Shown piece by piece: positions 15,765 to 24,737 of a stretch of DNA of 44,971 nt. The translations under genes and the position numbers were made by a program. The stretch is from positions 1-44,971 of the forward strand of contig CADBPN010000108.1 of the NCBI GenBank assembly GCA_902796585.1, given 5' to 3'. The stretch's first letter is position 1. Each line of letters begins with the position of its first letter. The notes under the pieces are model-generated. The model did not search any database. It was not told the DNA's origin and saw only the letters and a program-made list of their open reading frames with translations. The stretch is from an uncultured bacterium (GTDB lineage: Bacteria; Cyanobacteriota; Vampirovibrionia; Gastranaerophilales; Gastranaerophilaceae).

Positions 15765-16638
15765 CAGTATTTTTACATCTTTTTTCTTTAATTTCTTCGG
15801 AACGCTCCAATTTTTCATGAAGCTGTGAGTTTATTTCCCCGCCTACCAGAATCAAAATTGAAGTATAGTACAGCCAAATCATTAATACAGCAAAACCGCC
15901 AATTGTGCCGTAAACAAAGTTATATGTATGTAAATTGTTTATATAGATTGAAAATCCCCAAGAACCTATTAACCACGAAATTGTAAAAAATAACGAACCG
16001 GGGAATGCACTTCTGCGGCGTAAATTTTCTTTTCCGCCCAAATCGGGAAGAATATAATAATTTAAATAAGCAAGTATAAATAATGCAACAAAAGCTACAG
16101 GCCATCTTAACATCAAGAAAATATTTCCGGTGTGAACGGTAAGCCCTATATATGTTACTAAAAATTTAATTATTATTTTACCAAAGATAATTAAGTTTAT
16201 GCTCAGAAACAAAATTAGCGCATTTACAAACACCATAACAAAAGCTAATAACCTGTTATACAAAAAAGAACGGGAATCTTCTATTTTATAAGCTCTGTTT
16301 AATCCTTTTGTTACAATTGCCAATGCGTTTGTTGAAAGGAATACAGTTATACAAAATCCCAAAATTGCAAAAAATCCGCCCTTTGAAAAGAACCATACTT
16401 CATTTAAAACAATCTCTAATAAGTTTAAAATATCCGCCGGTATTACTTGCTGCATAAATGTAAAAATCGGAACCATAAAAGTATGCTTTCCGAGCCATCC
16501 GAATAAACCCGTAAGAAACAAAATAAACGGGAAAAAGCCTATTACGAGCATAAAACCCATTTCGGCAGCCATACCGAAAAGGTCATTATCAACTATAGAT
16601 TTTATTACGTTTTTTGTTATTTTTAAAAATTTTTTCAC
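15748..16638 (-). CDS. YihY/BrkB-family inner-membrane protein
   Basis: A 296-residue membrane protein with about six helices and the family features: an N-terminal AAEMGFMLVIGFFPFILFLTGLFG segment, the FLSTNALAIVTKGLNRAY region, and the C-terminal FVYGTIGGFAVLMIWLYYTSILILVGGEIN block. The role is unknown. It was once misassigned as RNase BN, and some relatives are called BrkB. Its start overlaps the nrnA stop by four bases (ATGA), indicating translational coupling, and the cytoplasmic tail is Lys/Glu-rich. Confidence 0.92.
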   Translation of the reverse strand: MKKFLKITKNVIKSIVDNDLFGMAAEMGFMLVIGFFPFILFLTGLFGWLGKHTFMVPIFTFMQQVIPADILNLLEIVLNEVWFFSKGGFFAILGFCITVFLSTNALAIVTKGLNRAYKIEDSRSFLYNRLLAFVMVFVNALILFLSINLIIFGKIIIKFLVTYIGLTVHTGNIFLMLRWPVAFVALFILAYLNYYILPDLGGKENLRRRSAFPGSLFFTISWLIGSWGFSIYINNLHTYNFVYGTIGGFAVLMIWLYYTSILILVGGEINSQLHEKLERSEEIKEKRCKNTDDKQI

Positions 16639-17582
16639 AATTCTATCTCGTCAAGAACAAGTTTAATGCTGTCATTTACACTTGCTTTTATTGTACATCC
16701 TGCAGCAAAAGTATGACCTCCGCCGCCAAATTTTGCTGCTATTGAAGCGACATCAATTTTTTTGCTTCTCATTGAAAATTTTGTAAGTTTTGTATCAACT
16801 TCTTTTGCGACAAAAGCTACTTCGGTAGTGTCTATTGCCCTTAGGGTTTCAGCAATACCGTCTGTGTAATCATCACCTGCTGAAAACTTTTCTAAATCCT
16901 TCTTGTAAACCGTTGTGTAGGCTATTTTATTATCTTTTAAAAATTCAGCTTTGTTTACACAATAATTTTGGAACAACACAAAATTCTTTGTTTTGGTTTC
17001 ATAACATTGTTTATATATATAAGTCGGATTTGCGCCTGAATCAACCAAATCGGCAGCCGCTCTTAAAGAATTAGACGAAGTGTTGTCAAATCTAAAGTTT
17101 CCGGTATCAGTCATTATTGCTGTATACAAGCAAATCGCAGAATTCTTATCGAATTTCCAATTGTTTTTTTTGAAGTAATTATACAAAACCTCTCCGCAAG
17201 AACTTGCTTCCGGCTCAATAATCTGATAATCGCCGTATCCGGGGTTAGTCTTGTGATGGTCAATGTTAACAGATATTTTTGCTTTATCAAACAAGATTTT
17301 GGAATCAAGAACTCTGTCAATTGCCGCAACATCAAGAGAAATAACCAAATCATAAACAAGAGACTTGTCATAAAATCTTTCCGCTTTATCAATATCCGGC
17401 AAAAACTTGTAATTATACGGAATATTAGAAACAATATTCATATCCGGTTTAATTTTATATCTGTTATAAATCATGTGATACATCGCACACATTGAACCTA
17501 ACGTATCTCCGTCCGGATTCATGTGAGACAAAAGCAATATCTTTTTCGATGATTTTATAATGTTATCTAAGTCAAAGCTCAT
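16635..17582 (-). CDS. nrnA: DHH-family phosphoesterase, NrnA-like oligoribonuclease / pAp phosphatase
   Basis: 315 residues with the NrnA architecture. An N-terminal DHH domain carries SHMNPDGDTLGS (about 18-29), DVAAIDR and NIDHHKTN (about 116-123, metal ligands). A C-terminal DHHA1 domain has FGGGGHTFAAGC. It degrades nanoRNA or pGpG and dephosphorylates pAp. Turnover of pGpG would complement the HD-GYP protein encoded at 26.9-28.6 kb, but that link is inference. No Shine-Dalgarno is present. TAATAT (complement of 17589-17594) lies six bases before the ATG. Confidence 0.93.
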   Translation of the reverse strand: MSFDLDNIIKSSKKILLLSHMNPDGDTLGSMCAMYHMIYNRYKIKPDMNIVSNIPYNYKFLPDIDKAERFYDKSLVYDLVISLDVAAIDRVLDSKILFDKAKISVNIDHHKTNPGYGDYQIIEPEASSCGEVLYNYFKKNNWKFDKNSAICLYTAIMTDTGNFRFDNTSSNSLRAAADLVDSGANPTYIYKQCYETKTKNFVLFQNYCVNKAEFLKDNKIAYTTVYKKDLEKFSAGDDYTDGIAETLRAIDTTEVAFVAKEVDTKLTKFSMRSKKIDVASIAAKFGGGGHTFAAGCTIKASVNDSIKLVLDEIEL

Positions 17583-17748
17583 AGGGGTATATTATCATAA
17601 ACCGATAATGGGGTAAAGGTAGGGGAGTAAATGTAAAGGGGGGAAATAAAAAAGGGGTAAATAAAAAAGGAGGGGGTAAATACTACGAGATGAATATTTA
17701 TAAAATACGGTTTATTATAAAAATCTTGCAGCACAAACCATTAGGTAA
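17583..17748. repeat. G-run-rich spacer with GGGGTAAATA words
   Basis: From 17610 to 17682 the plus strand carries five runs of four to six G separated by A/T-rich linkers, including GGGGTAAATA (17654-17663) and GGGGGTAAATA (17672-17682). The same word forms the tandem repeat at 2665-2719. No gene is supported here. The spacing is irregular, unlike the 15-bp array. Confidence 0.6.
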
Positions 17749-17776
17749 TTGATATATCTTTACAAAAATTTACAAT
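17749..17776 (+). promoter_or_regulatory. Promoter of the EF-hand gene
   Basis: TTGATA (17749-17754), a 16-base spacer and TACAAT (17771-17776) match sigma-70. Transcription from about 17783 would exclude the ATG at 17778 as the start and give a leader of roughly 118 bases to the ATG at 17901. Confidence 0.6.
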
Positions 17777-17900
17777 CATGAAATGCAGTCAGAGAAACGA
17801 TTTTGACCTAATCCACTTCAGATTTTATGTTTTTCAACTAAAGTTTTTTAAAAATATGCCGTTATATATAACAAAGCAATTTTCTAAAAAGGGATTATTC

Positions 17901-20087
17901 ATGAGCTCAACAATCGGAATATCTACATTTGGTTCTTTAACCTCAAAAACAGGACGAAAAGTAACTTTCGCTGAATTTGATAAAAACGGTGATAATGTAA
18001 TATCAACGTCTGAATTTAATTCTTTGGTAAAAGAACTCAATCTTGATAAGTTAAGTTTTAAAACGGTTGATACCAACGGGGATAATAAAATTTCTCAGGA
18101 AGAATTCAATCTATGGGATCAAAAAGTACAAATACAGGACTTTATAAACAATAAACTTGCATTTCTTGCCTCAGAAACAGCATTGTCTTCTTCTCAAAAA
18201 AGCGAAATTAAATCACAGCTAATGTCATTTTTTAATGAATACATTGAGCAAAACAAGGATAAATCCCTTAATCCATCACAATTTAGTAAACTATTAGAGC
18301 AAAAGTATAGAGAAATCAAAGAAAACTGTATTAATACAGCAAAAACAACTGCAAAGACGAATGCAATCAACAGTGTTAAGCCGTCTTTAAGTGCACGTAT
18401 AAAATCAAAAGTCCATTCAGATAACGATATGGTGAATAACGAAGAACTTTATAATACCGTTTTGAACACTATTTTAGCTAAATTGGAAAATATTGCAGAT
18501 AGCTATATAAGCAAATATGAAGGAACTTCCCTTGAATTTGACTTGACGCAGTATCTTACAAATTATTTAAAAGCAAGTGATAAAGACAGATTATACTCGT
18601 CTTCCGGTGATACTATAAACAAAATTAACGGTTTGAATGAAAACACAGAAGATGACGAAGAAAATTCAAGATTAAAGGCATTAAAAAAAGATTGCGAGGA
18701 AATTTTAAAACAAGCTGTCAATGAAAATATCGTGATAAAAATGCAAGGTTTAAATATTTGTTCTGAAACAACCGTAAATATTGTACTTTCCTGTTATAAA
18801 GATTACAAATCTTTACTCAAAGATATTAAAGATGTAATAAATAATTTAAGCACTCTTTCTAATGAAGATACAATCGTGCAAAATGAAGTTAAAAAAGCGG
18901 AAAAAATAGCAGATTCTGTATTTATAAACTTTAAAGGTTCGAATTATAAAGTGGATTGTAATTTAATAGACTTTTCTTGGATATATCAGCAATTTGGAGT
19001 AAGTTCAAAAGAAGAATTTGCTGACAAAGAAATTCATGAAAGAGGCAAAGGATGGGAAGGTTCAAGAGATAAAGCTTATGATGAAGGTTCAAAAATATTA
19101 AATGCAGAGGAGTTTAAATCGCAGTTTAAAAAACAAATACAAGAGAAGCTTCAAGCACAAGGCATTCCTTATTCCAGAATAGAAAATATTTTTGAAAATG
19201 TATACAATAATACCGTTGTTGAAACATTGAATACAGAAAATATGATTACCGGCAGAGGTGCAAGAGGACTCTCCAGCAAAGGACATGCATATATAAAAGT
19301 CCAACAACTGTTAAATACATTTATTGATAAATTTAATTCAAATATTGAAACTGCAGTAGATAGTATGAACAAATCTCAGATGGATATGGATACAATTGAT
19401 ATGGATTTAAAACATCTGGACGAAGACGGAAGCGGAAATAAAATTAAAACCGAAAATAATGATGACATAGTAAAAGCATATCAGACCGGTAAAATATTAA
19501 AAACCAGAAAATGCGGCGCTGATTATTATAATGACATAGCTGAACAAATTCTAGAAGGACTAAAAAAACAACTTCTTGCAAAAGCAAAAGCAATGTGTAA
19601 GGCTAATTCTATTGAATTTGACCAAACAACGTTTGATTCTGTATTCGAAAAAGCAAAAACAAAGGCAGTAGAAGCTTGTGTTGCCGGTATAACAAGCAAA
19701 GGCGAAAAAACCGGAGCTTTAGCAGCATCGGGAAGTACGGCAGTGCTTGGAGCAGGTGCAGCAATCGGAGCAGCTGCATTAACAACAACGGCGACTACTG
19801 GTTTTACAGCAACTGGTTTGACTGGTTTCTGGTCTTTTTTAAATGGTACATTTTTTGCCACCGGTACGTCAACAACTTTATTAGGTTCTTCTGCTGCGGC
19901 ATCAACAGTACCGGTTGCAGGTTGGATAGCAGCAGGAGTCGGAGTGCTTGCAACATTAGGTTTAGCTATATTCGGAGGCGGCCGACATTCGGAAAGTTAT
20001 CTTGATGTAAAAAGTTTGGTCGACGGATTTATTAATCAGTTTGCGAATGAATTTTCCGAATGGGTTGAAAATAAGAAAAAATATTAA
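17901..20087 (+). CDS. Large EF-hand protein with Gly/Ala-rich hydrophobic C-terminal region, unknown function
   Basis: 728 residues. Two canonical EF-hand loops are clear: DKNGDNVISTSE (27-38) and DTNGDNKISQEE (57-68), each with Asp/Asn at 1, 3 and 5, Ile at 8 and Glu at 12. A third, imperfect calcium-loop-like DEDGSGNKIKTE occurs near 510. The middle is long, helical and charged. Residues of about 605-695 are Gly/Ala/Thr-rich and hydrophobic (GALAASGSTAVLGAGAAIGAAA...), compatible with membrane insertion or helix packing, and a short charged tail follows. There is no signal peptide. The start rests on AAGGGA seven bases before the ATG. Calcium-dependent, membrane-acting or secreted behaviour is inference. 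Confidence 0.8.
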   Translation: MSSTIGISTFGSLTSKTGRKVTFAEFDKNGDNVISTSEFNSLVKELNLDKLSFKTVDTNGDNKISQEEFNLWDQKVQIQDFINNKLAFLASETALSSSQKSEIKSQLMSFFNEYIEQNKDKSLNPSQFSKLLEQKYREIKENCINTAKTTAKTNAINSVKPSLSARIKSKVHSDNDMVNNEELYNTVLNTILAKLENIADSYISKYEGTSLEFDLTQYLTNYLKASDKDRLYSSSGDTINKINGLNENTEDDEENSRLKALKKDCEEILKQAVNENIVIKMQGLNICSETTVNIVLSCYKDYKSLLKDIKDVINNLSTLSNEDTIVQNEVKKAEKIADSVFINFKGSNYKVDCNLIDFSWIYQQFGVSSKEEFADKEIHERGKGWEGSRDKAYDEGSKILNAEEFKSQFKKQIQEKLQAQGIPYSRIENIFENVYNNTVVETLNTENMITGRGARGLSSKGHAYIKVQQLLNTFIDKFNSNIETAVDSMNKSQMDMDTIDMDLKHLDEDGSGNKIKTENNDDIVKAYQTGKILKTRKCGADYYNDIAEQILEGLKKQLLAKAKAMCKANSIEFDQTTFDSVFEKAKTKAVEACVAGITSKGEKTGALAASGSTAVLGAGAAIGAAALTTTATTGFTATGLTGFWSFLNGTFFATGTSTTLLGSSAAASTVPVAGWIAAGVGVLATLGLAIFGGGRHSESYLDVKSLVDGFINQFANEFSEWVENKKKY

Positions 20088-20109
20088 ATTAACAATCTCT
20101 TTTTTGTAG

Positions 20110-20133
20110 TATAATTAAACACAAAAAGGAGAA
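20110..20133 (+). promoter_or_regulatory. -10 box and strong ribosome-binding site of pheT
   Basis: TATAAT (20110-20115) is followed by AAAAAGGAG just before the pheT ATG. The -35 is poor, and no T-box or attenuator leader fits in the 51-base gap. Confidence 0.5.
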
Positions 20134-20138
20134 GTAAA

Positions 20139-22613
20139 ATGCAAGTTTCATTAAACTGGTTAAATGAATTAGTTGATTTGAGTGATATAAAAGTGGAACA
20201 GATTGCTCATGAGCTTACTATGAGCGGTTTAGAAGTAGAAGAAATCGAAGAGGTAAAACCTCAATTTACGAATATAATAACTGCAAAAATTGAAAAAATT
20301 GATGCCCACCCGAATTCTGACAGGCTGCATCTTGTAACTGTTAACACAGGAAAAGAATTAAAAACAGTAGTTTGCGGAGGTCAAAATATTGCAGTGGGAC
20401 AAGTAATTCCATACGCTTCTGTCGGAAGTAAAGTTTTAGACAGAAAAACCGGCGAGCAATTTGAACTTACGCCGGCTACAATCAGAGGAGTTGAATCTCA
20501 AGGTATGCTCTGTTCTGATGACGAATTGGGTGTTTCTGACAGAAATTATCAGGAAGAAGACGGAATTCTTATATTAAACAGAATTTTTCCGAATGTTGGT
20601 TTAGGTTTAGATGTAGAAAATGTTCTCGGATTTGAAAAAGATTACATTATTCATACCGCACCGACTGCAAACAGAGGAGACCAAATGTCCGTTATCGGAA
20701 TTGCAAGAGAACTTAGTGCACTATTTAACAGACCTATGAAGCTTCCTGAACTTAAAGAAATTACAAAAGGCGGAGATTTTAAAGTAGAAATTAAAGATGA
20801 AGATGTATGCAAATACTATTCTGTGGGTATTTTAAAAGATATCGTAATTAAACAGTCGCCGGATTGGATGCAAAAAAGATTAAGAGCTTCCGGAATAAGA
20901 GCAATAAATAACGTTGTAGATATTACAAATTATGTAATGTTAGAGTTTGGAACTCCTCTTCACGCTTTTGATTACGACAAATTAAACGGATATCTTTGTG
21001 TAAGAAGAGCTAATGAAGGTGAAAAACTTATTACATTGGACGAAGTAGAAAGAAGTTTGACTCACGAAACAGTAGTTATTTCAACTCAAAATGAACCCGT
21101 TTGTCTTGGCGGAGTTTTCGGCGGTCATAACTCGGAAATAGATGGAAACAGTAAAAATATTGCACTGGAAGCAGCGTATTTTACTCCTTCTTCTAACAGA
21201 AAAAGCGCTCGCAGCGTAGGTTATAGGTCTGATGCTTGTGCAAGATACGAGAGAGGAATTGATATTCAAGCCGTTCATAAAGGTTTGATGAGAGCGGTAG
21301 AACTTCTTCAAAAATATGCAGATGCTAAATTTGAAGGATATGTTGAATGCGGAAATGATAAACCGGAACCGATAACAATAACTTTAAGATATGCTCAAAT
21401 CAAGAGAATTTTAGGTTGTGAGGTTGAAATTGAAAAATGCTTAACAATTTTAGAACGACTAGGTTTCACAATCTTAGGTAAAAACGAGGCTGCTTGTAAG
21501 GTTGAAGTTCCTTCATACAGAGCTGATGATGTAACAAGAGAAGTTGATTTAATTGAAGAAGTTGCACGTATTAACGGATACGACCAAATTACACCGACAT
21601 TGCCAAACCGTTCGGGAATTGCTGACATTTCTCCGGCAGAAAAAGTTATCGGTAAAGTACGTGAATTAATGAAATCGGTTGGTTTAAACGAAATGCAAAC
21701 ATCTTCGCTTATAGGAGAGCCGTTATTAAAACAATTCAACATGACTTATGATAAAGAAAATGCAGTATTTGTCGAAAACCCGGCCTCCGAAGATTTTGCA
21801 ATGCTCAGACAATCTCTTATTCCAAGCTTATTAAATTGTATGAAATATAATTATGATAACGGCCAAAAGGATTTTTGGGGTTATGAAATAGGCAGAAGTT
21901 ATCTTAAAATCGGGAATCCGGAAGAAAAATTTTCAGGAGTTAAAGAAACTCTGGTTCTTGCCGGTATAATAACGGGAAATATTCAAAATTCTTTGTGGCA
22001 ATGCACAGGCAAAGTTGATTTTTATACCGTAAAAGGTATTATTGATAAACTTCTTGAAGAATTAGGACTTGCAAGAAGAATCAAATACGGATTGCTTGCG
22101 GATTCTTCGCTTAGTGATTCGCACAAATCGCTTCATCCTTATAAAACCGCAGTATTGACTTTATTAGGAAAACAACCTCAAGTAATCGGTTATTACGGAG
22201 AAATTCATCCGGAATTAAAAAATAAATTAAAACTGAACCAAGAAGCGTTCATGTTTAAACTCGATTTAAATATGATTATTGATTCCGTTAATGAGTCGAC
22301 TGTTAAATATAAAAAATTACCTCAATTTCCGGAAGTTCAAAGAGATTTAGCCGTAATAGTTCCGGAAGCAACTTCGTGGGAAGAATTGGAAAAAGTTGTA
22401 AAAAAAGGTGTATCAAACAATATATTTAAAGGATGTGACGTTTTTGATATCTACCAAGGAGAACATGTTAAAGAAGGATTTAAGTCTGTTGCGTTCAGAA
22501 TAAGAATGCAGGATTCAAATTCTACTATGACAGATGAAATGATAGAATCGCAGATGGCGAACGTAAGATTAACATTATCAAAAAATCTGCCGGAATTAAG
22601 TTTTAGAGAATAG
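20139..22613 (+). CDS. pheT: Phenylalanine--tRNA ligase beta subunit
   Basis: This is the beta chain of the (alpha-beta)2 PheRS that charges tRNA-Phe. The 824 residues have the full bacterial order: N-terminal region, EMAP-like tRNA-binding domain (about 42-150, with HPNSDRLHLVTVN), B3/B4 editing domain with GTPLHAFDYDKL, B5, the catalytic-like module and a C-terminal FDX-ACB anticodon-binding domain (KLPQFPEVQRDLAVIV). pheS is not adjacent, so the two subunit genes are unlinked here. Two small genes follow closely in the same direction. Confidence 0.97.
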   Translation: MQVSLNWLNELVDLSDIKVEQIAHELTMSGLEVEEIEEVKPQFTNIITAKIEKIDAHPNSDRLHLVTVNTGKELKTVVCGGQNIAVGQVIPYASVGSKVLDRKTGEQFELTPATIRGVESQGMLCSDDELGVSDRNYQEEDGILILNRIFPNVGLGLDVENVLGFEKDYIIHTAPTANRGDQMSVIGIARELSALFNRPMKLPELKEITKGGDFKVEIKDEDVCKYYSVGILKDIVIKQSPDWMQKRLRASGIRAINNVVDITNYVMLEFGTPLHAFDYDKLNGYLCVRRANEGEKLITLDEVERSLTHETVVISTQNEPVCLGGVFGGHNSEIDGNSKNIALEAAYFTPSSNRKSARSVGYRSDACARYERGIDIQAVHKGLMRAVELLQKYADAKFEGYVECGNDKPEPITITLRYAQIKRILGCEVEIEKCLTILERLGFTILGKNEAACKVEVPSYRADDVTREVDLIEEVARINGYDQITPTLPNRSGIADISPAEKVIGKVRELMKSVGLNEMQTSSLIGEPLLKQFNMTYDKENAVFVENPASEDFAMLRQSLIPSLLNCMKYNYDNGQKDFWGYEIGRSYLKIGNPEEKFSGVKETLVLAGIITGNIQNSLWQCTGKVDFYTVKGIIDKLLEELGLARRIKYGLLADSSLSDSHKSLHPYKTAVLTLLGKQPQVIGYYGEIHPELKNKLKLNQEAFMFKLDLNMIIDSVNESTVKYKKLPQFPEVQRDLAVIVPEATSWEELEKVVKKGVSNNIFKGCDVFDIYQGEHVKEGFKSVAFRIRMQDSNSTMTDEMIESQMANVRLTLSKNLPELSFRE

Positions 22614-22624
22614 AAAGGAAAAAT

Positions 22625-22921
22625 ATGAATAGCATAGGAAGAATGGACCACACAAGAGCTTCGGTAGTTGCGGTTCAATGGATAAAACAACATACAAATA
22701 AAGAAATACATACTTTTAAAGATATCATACCTCAAGCATCAAAAGAACTTTTAGATAAAAAAACGTATATGCAGAGTGATGAATTTTTGAAAGATACACA
22801 TAATGCAGAAATGTTTGATTTAACTAATAAATTGGGACAAGGAAAAGATTCGGAAATATTAGAAAGAATCGCTTCTTTGTGTAAAAATGTTAAAGATAGT
22901 ATAGGATTAAAAAACAGGTAG
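22625..22921 (+). CDS. 98-aa protein of unknown function behind pheT
   Basis: I do not recognise it. It is soluble, with no signal peptide, and predicted mostly helical. The opening GRMDHTRASVVAVQWIKQHTNKEIHTFKDIIPQASKELLDK has a short DNA- or protein-binding look but no clear domain. The ATG has AAAGGAAA upstream. It lies 11 bases after pheT and two bases before the next gene, so the three are likely co-transcribed. Confidence 0.65.
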   Translation: MNSIGRMDHTRASVVAVQWIKQHTNKEIHTFKDIIPQASKELLDKKTYMQSDEFLKDTHNAEMFDLTNKLGQGKDSEILERIASLCKNVKDSIGLKNR

Positions 22922-22923
22922 AT

Positions 22924-23553
22924 ATGAAAAAGATAATATTAACTCTGATTGCAGTATTTTTAATGCTTCCGGTTTTTGCGGATACAATGCCTTATTATAC
23001 CAATTCTATTCCGAAGGGAGTAATAGGTTTATATCAAACAGGTGAAGATGTGACTATATATTCCGAACCTTCCGATAATGCAAAAATAGAAAAAAAATAT
23101 AGTTTTTCATATAATCCGGAAACAATGCCTGACGGAATTTTCGGAGTTCTTTTGAACGAAAAAAAACTTGGTTTTATATACGTTACAGATATTTCTGATG
23201 ATGGCTGGGTTGAAATATTGTACAATAAACTGACGGGAGAAAAAGGATGGGTTAAAACAGAAGACCGCCTGCAATTTCTTCCTTGGATAAATTTTTATAA
23301 TATGTACGGCAGAAAATACGGATTAAGACTGATGAAAAATGTTCCTGATTCGGTTGTTATCCTTCATGCAAAAAGTGATGAATTATCACAGAACCTTTCT
23401 AAGTTAAATTATGTGCAAAAAATTAAATTAACAGCCATAAGAGGTAACTGGGCATTAGTTACGGCTTTTGACATGGATAAAACTCCTAAAACTGGATTTT
23501 TAAAATGGCGTAACGAAGACGGCACTATATATGCGTTCCCGAATATAAAATAA
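22924..23553 (+). CDS. Exported protein with SH3-like segment, unknown function
   Basis: 209 residues beginning with a clear Sec signal peptide (MKKIILTLIAVFLMLPVFA, cleavage after FADT or nearby). The mature part contains an SH3b-like stretch: GEDVTIYSEPSDNAKIEKKY, then GWVEILYNKLTGEKGWVKTEDRL. In such domains the final GW-V strand marks the fold. A second half (GLRLMKNVP...GNWALVTAFDMDKTPKTGFLKWR) may be another degenerate copy. Peptidoglycan or ligand binding in the periplasm is plausible but not shown. It converges on the pentapeptide gene with a 19-base gap. Confidence 0.72.
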   Translation: MKKIILTLIAVFLMLPVFADTMPYYTNSIPKGVIGLYQTGEDVTIYSEPSDNAKIEKKYSFSYNPETMPDGIFGVLLNEKKLGFIYVTDISDDGWVEILYNKLTGEKGWVKTEDRLQFLPWINFYNMYGRKYGLRLMKNVPDSVVILHAKSDELSQNLSKLNYVQKIKLTAIRGNWALVTAFDMDKTPKTGFLKWRNEDGTIYAFPNIK

Positions 23554-23572
23554 AGTTACGATTGAAAGACTT

Positions 23573-24097
23573 TTAGTAATCACTTTGTTCAAAATCATCA
23601 TCGTCTCTTAAAGAAGATAAATCGGAAGAATAATTTGTATCAAAATCTTCCGGAAGATATTCGTTATCAGGCCAAACTGTTTCTTCATCAAATCTGCATG
23701 CATTCAAATTTTCTGACATTGAAAAATCAGAATTGGATAAATCAGCGCCTTGAAAAATTGCTCCCGCCATATCTGAATCGGCAAAGCTGCCATAATCCAC
23801 TGTAGAATAACTAAAATCGGTTCCGTTTAAAAGAGAATTTGTAAATGTACATTCAACCAGCGTTGCTCTTGTAAAATCTACGGAGGTCAAATCACAATCA
23901 TCAAATTTTACGGCGGTAAGATGTGAATCGGCAAAAGAAGATGATGTAAAATCAACATTTATAAATTCAGTTCCTTCCAAAGTAATATTTGAGCAATCTG
24001 ATTCACTCAAATCAACTCCGTCTGCATCTTTAATCTCCTGATTAAAAGCTTCTGTATCTTTTCCCATTAGTGATATTAATTCATCTTTTGATAACAT
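23573..24097 (-). CDS. Pentapeptide-repeat protein
   Basis: 174 residues. From about 30 to 145 the A(D/N)LxX pentapeptide periodicity is visible: NVDFTSSSFADSHLTAVKFDDCDLTSVDF and onward to GAIFQGADLSNSDF. This predicts a right-handed quadrilateral beta-helix, and an acidic tail follows (RDDDDFEQSDY). Such proteins act in protein-protein interaction or DNA mimicry; no specific role can be read here. It is the last gene of the signalling operon, 12 bases after a response regulator, with AGGAG before the ATG. Confidence 0.85.
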   Translation of the reverse strand: MLSKDELISLMGKDTEAFNQEIKDADGVDLSESDCSNITLEGTEFINVDFTSSSFADSHLTAVKFDDCDLTSVDFTRATLVECTFTNSLLNGTDFSYSTVDYGSFADSDMAGAIFQGADLSNSDFSMSENLNACRFDEETVWPDNEYLPEDFDTNYSSDLSSLRDDDDFEQSDY

Positions 24098-24109
24098 TTT
24101 ATTATTCTC

Positions 24110-24736
24110 CTAGTTAATTAAATTTATTTCCATTGCAAGCAGCACAGCTTGAGTTCTGTTTGTAACTTTCAACTTCTTAAATATACTGTTCAAATGCGTT
24201 TTTACAGTAACATCACGTACAAACAGCTTATCTGCAATTTCCTGATTACTTGCTCCTTGTGCAACAAGAGACAAAACTTCTTTTTCTTTTGGAGTCAAGG
24301 CATCTATATTAACATCTTTGTTAAGTTTTTTTTCTGTTTTTTGGCTCTTTTCAGCTTGCCATTTACTTCTCCTCAGGACAGCTTCAATTCTTGCAAGCAA
24401 ATTAGGCAAAATAAAAGGTTTTACAATATAATCATCCGCACCTATTCTTAGACCGGAAACAACTTTTTGATCTTCGCTAACGGCAGTTATCATTATTACC
24501 GGTGTATATTGTGTTTTAGGATTTTTTCTTATAGCCTTTAATGTATCCCAACCGTCCATATTAGGCATCATTACATCGAGAAGAATCAAATCAAACATAT
24601 CTTCTCTGTCTTTTAGGATTTTCAATGCTTCAAGACCGTCATTTGCTACGGTTACATTGTATCCGTACATAGGAAGTGCATCTTTTAAAAATTTCGGATT
24701 ATCATCAACTACAAGAATAGAAGCAATTCCATCCAT
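24110..24736 (-). CDS. Response regulator: receiver + LuxR/NarL-type HTH
   Basis: 208 residues. The receiver domain (about 6-122) has acidic pocket VVDD, phospho-acceptor Asp in LILLDVMMPNMDG, Thr/Lys switch residues (MITA, VKPF) and a receiver body resembling OmpR-type ones. A linker is followed by a LuxR-type HTH (about 148-205, LTPKEKEVLSLVAQGASNQEIADKLFVRDVTVKTHLNSIFKKL). It lies one base after the other regulator. Both lack an adjacent histidine kinase; the orphan kinase at 10.2 kb is a candidate partner. Confidence 0.93.
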   Translation of the reverse strand: MDGIASILVVDDNPKFLKDALPMYGYNVTVANDGLEALKILKDREDMFDLILLDVMMPNMDGWDTLKAIRKNPKTQYTPVIMITAVSEDQKVVSGLRIGADDYIVKPFILPNLLARIEAVLRRSKWQAEKSQKTEKKLNKDVNIDALTPKEKEVLSLVAQGASNQEIADKLFVRDVTVKTHLNSIFKKLKVTNRTQAVLLAMEINLIN

Positions 24737-24737
24737 A

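Noticed and set aside
17607-17682. Stable G-quadruplex
   Set aside because: The linkers are 8 to 14 bases and irregular, which is unfavourable; kept only as a repeat observation.
19526-20005. Frames opposite or shifted to the Gly/Ala-rich tail of the EF-hand gene
   Set aside because: They are by-products of low-complexity codons; only the main frame has a start site and continuous domains.
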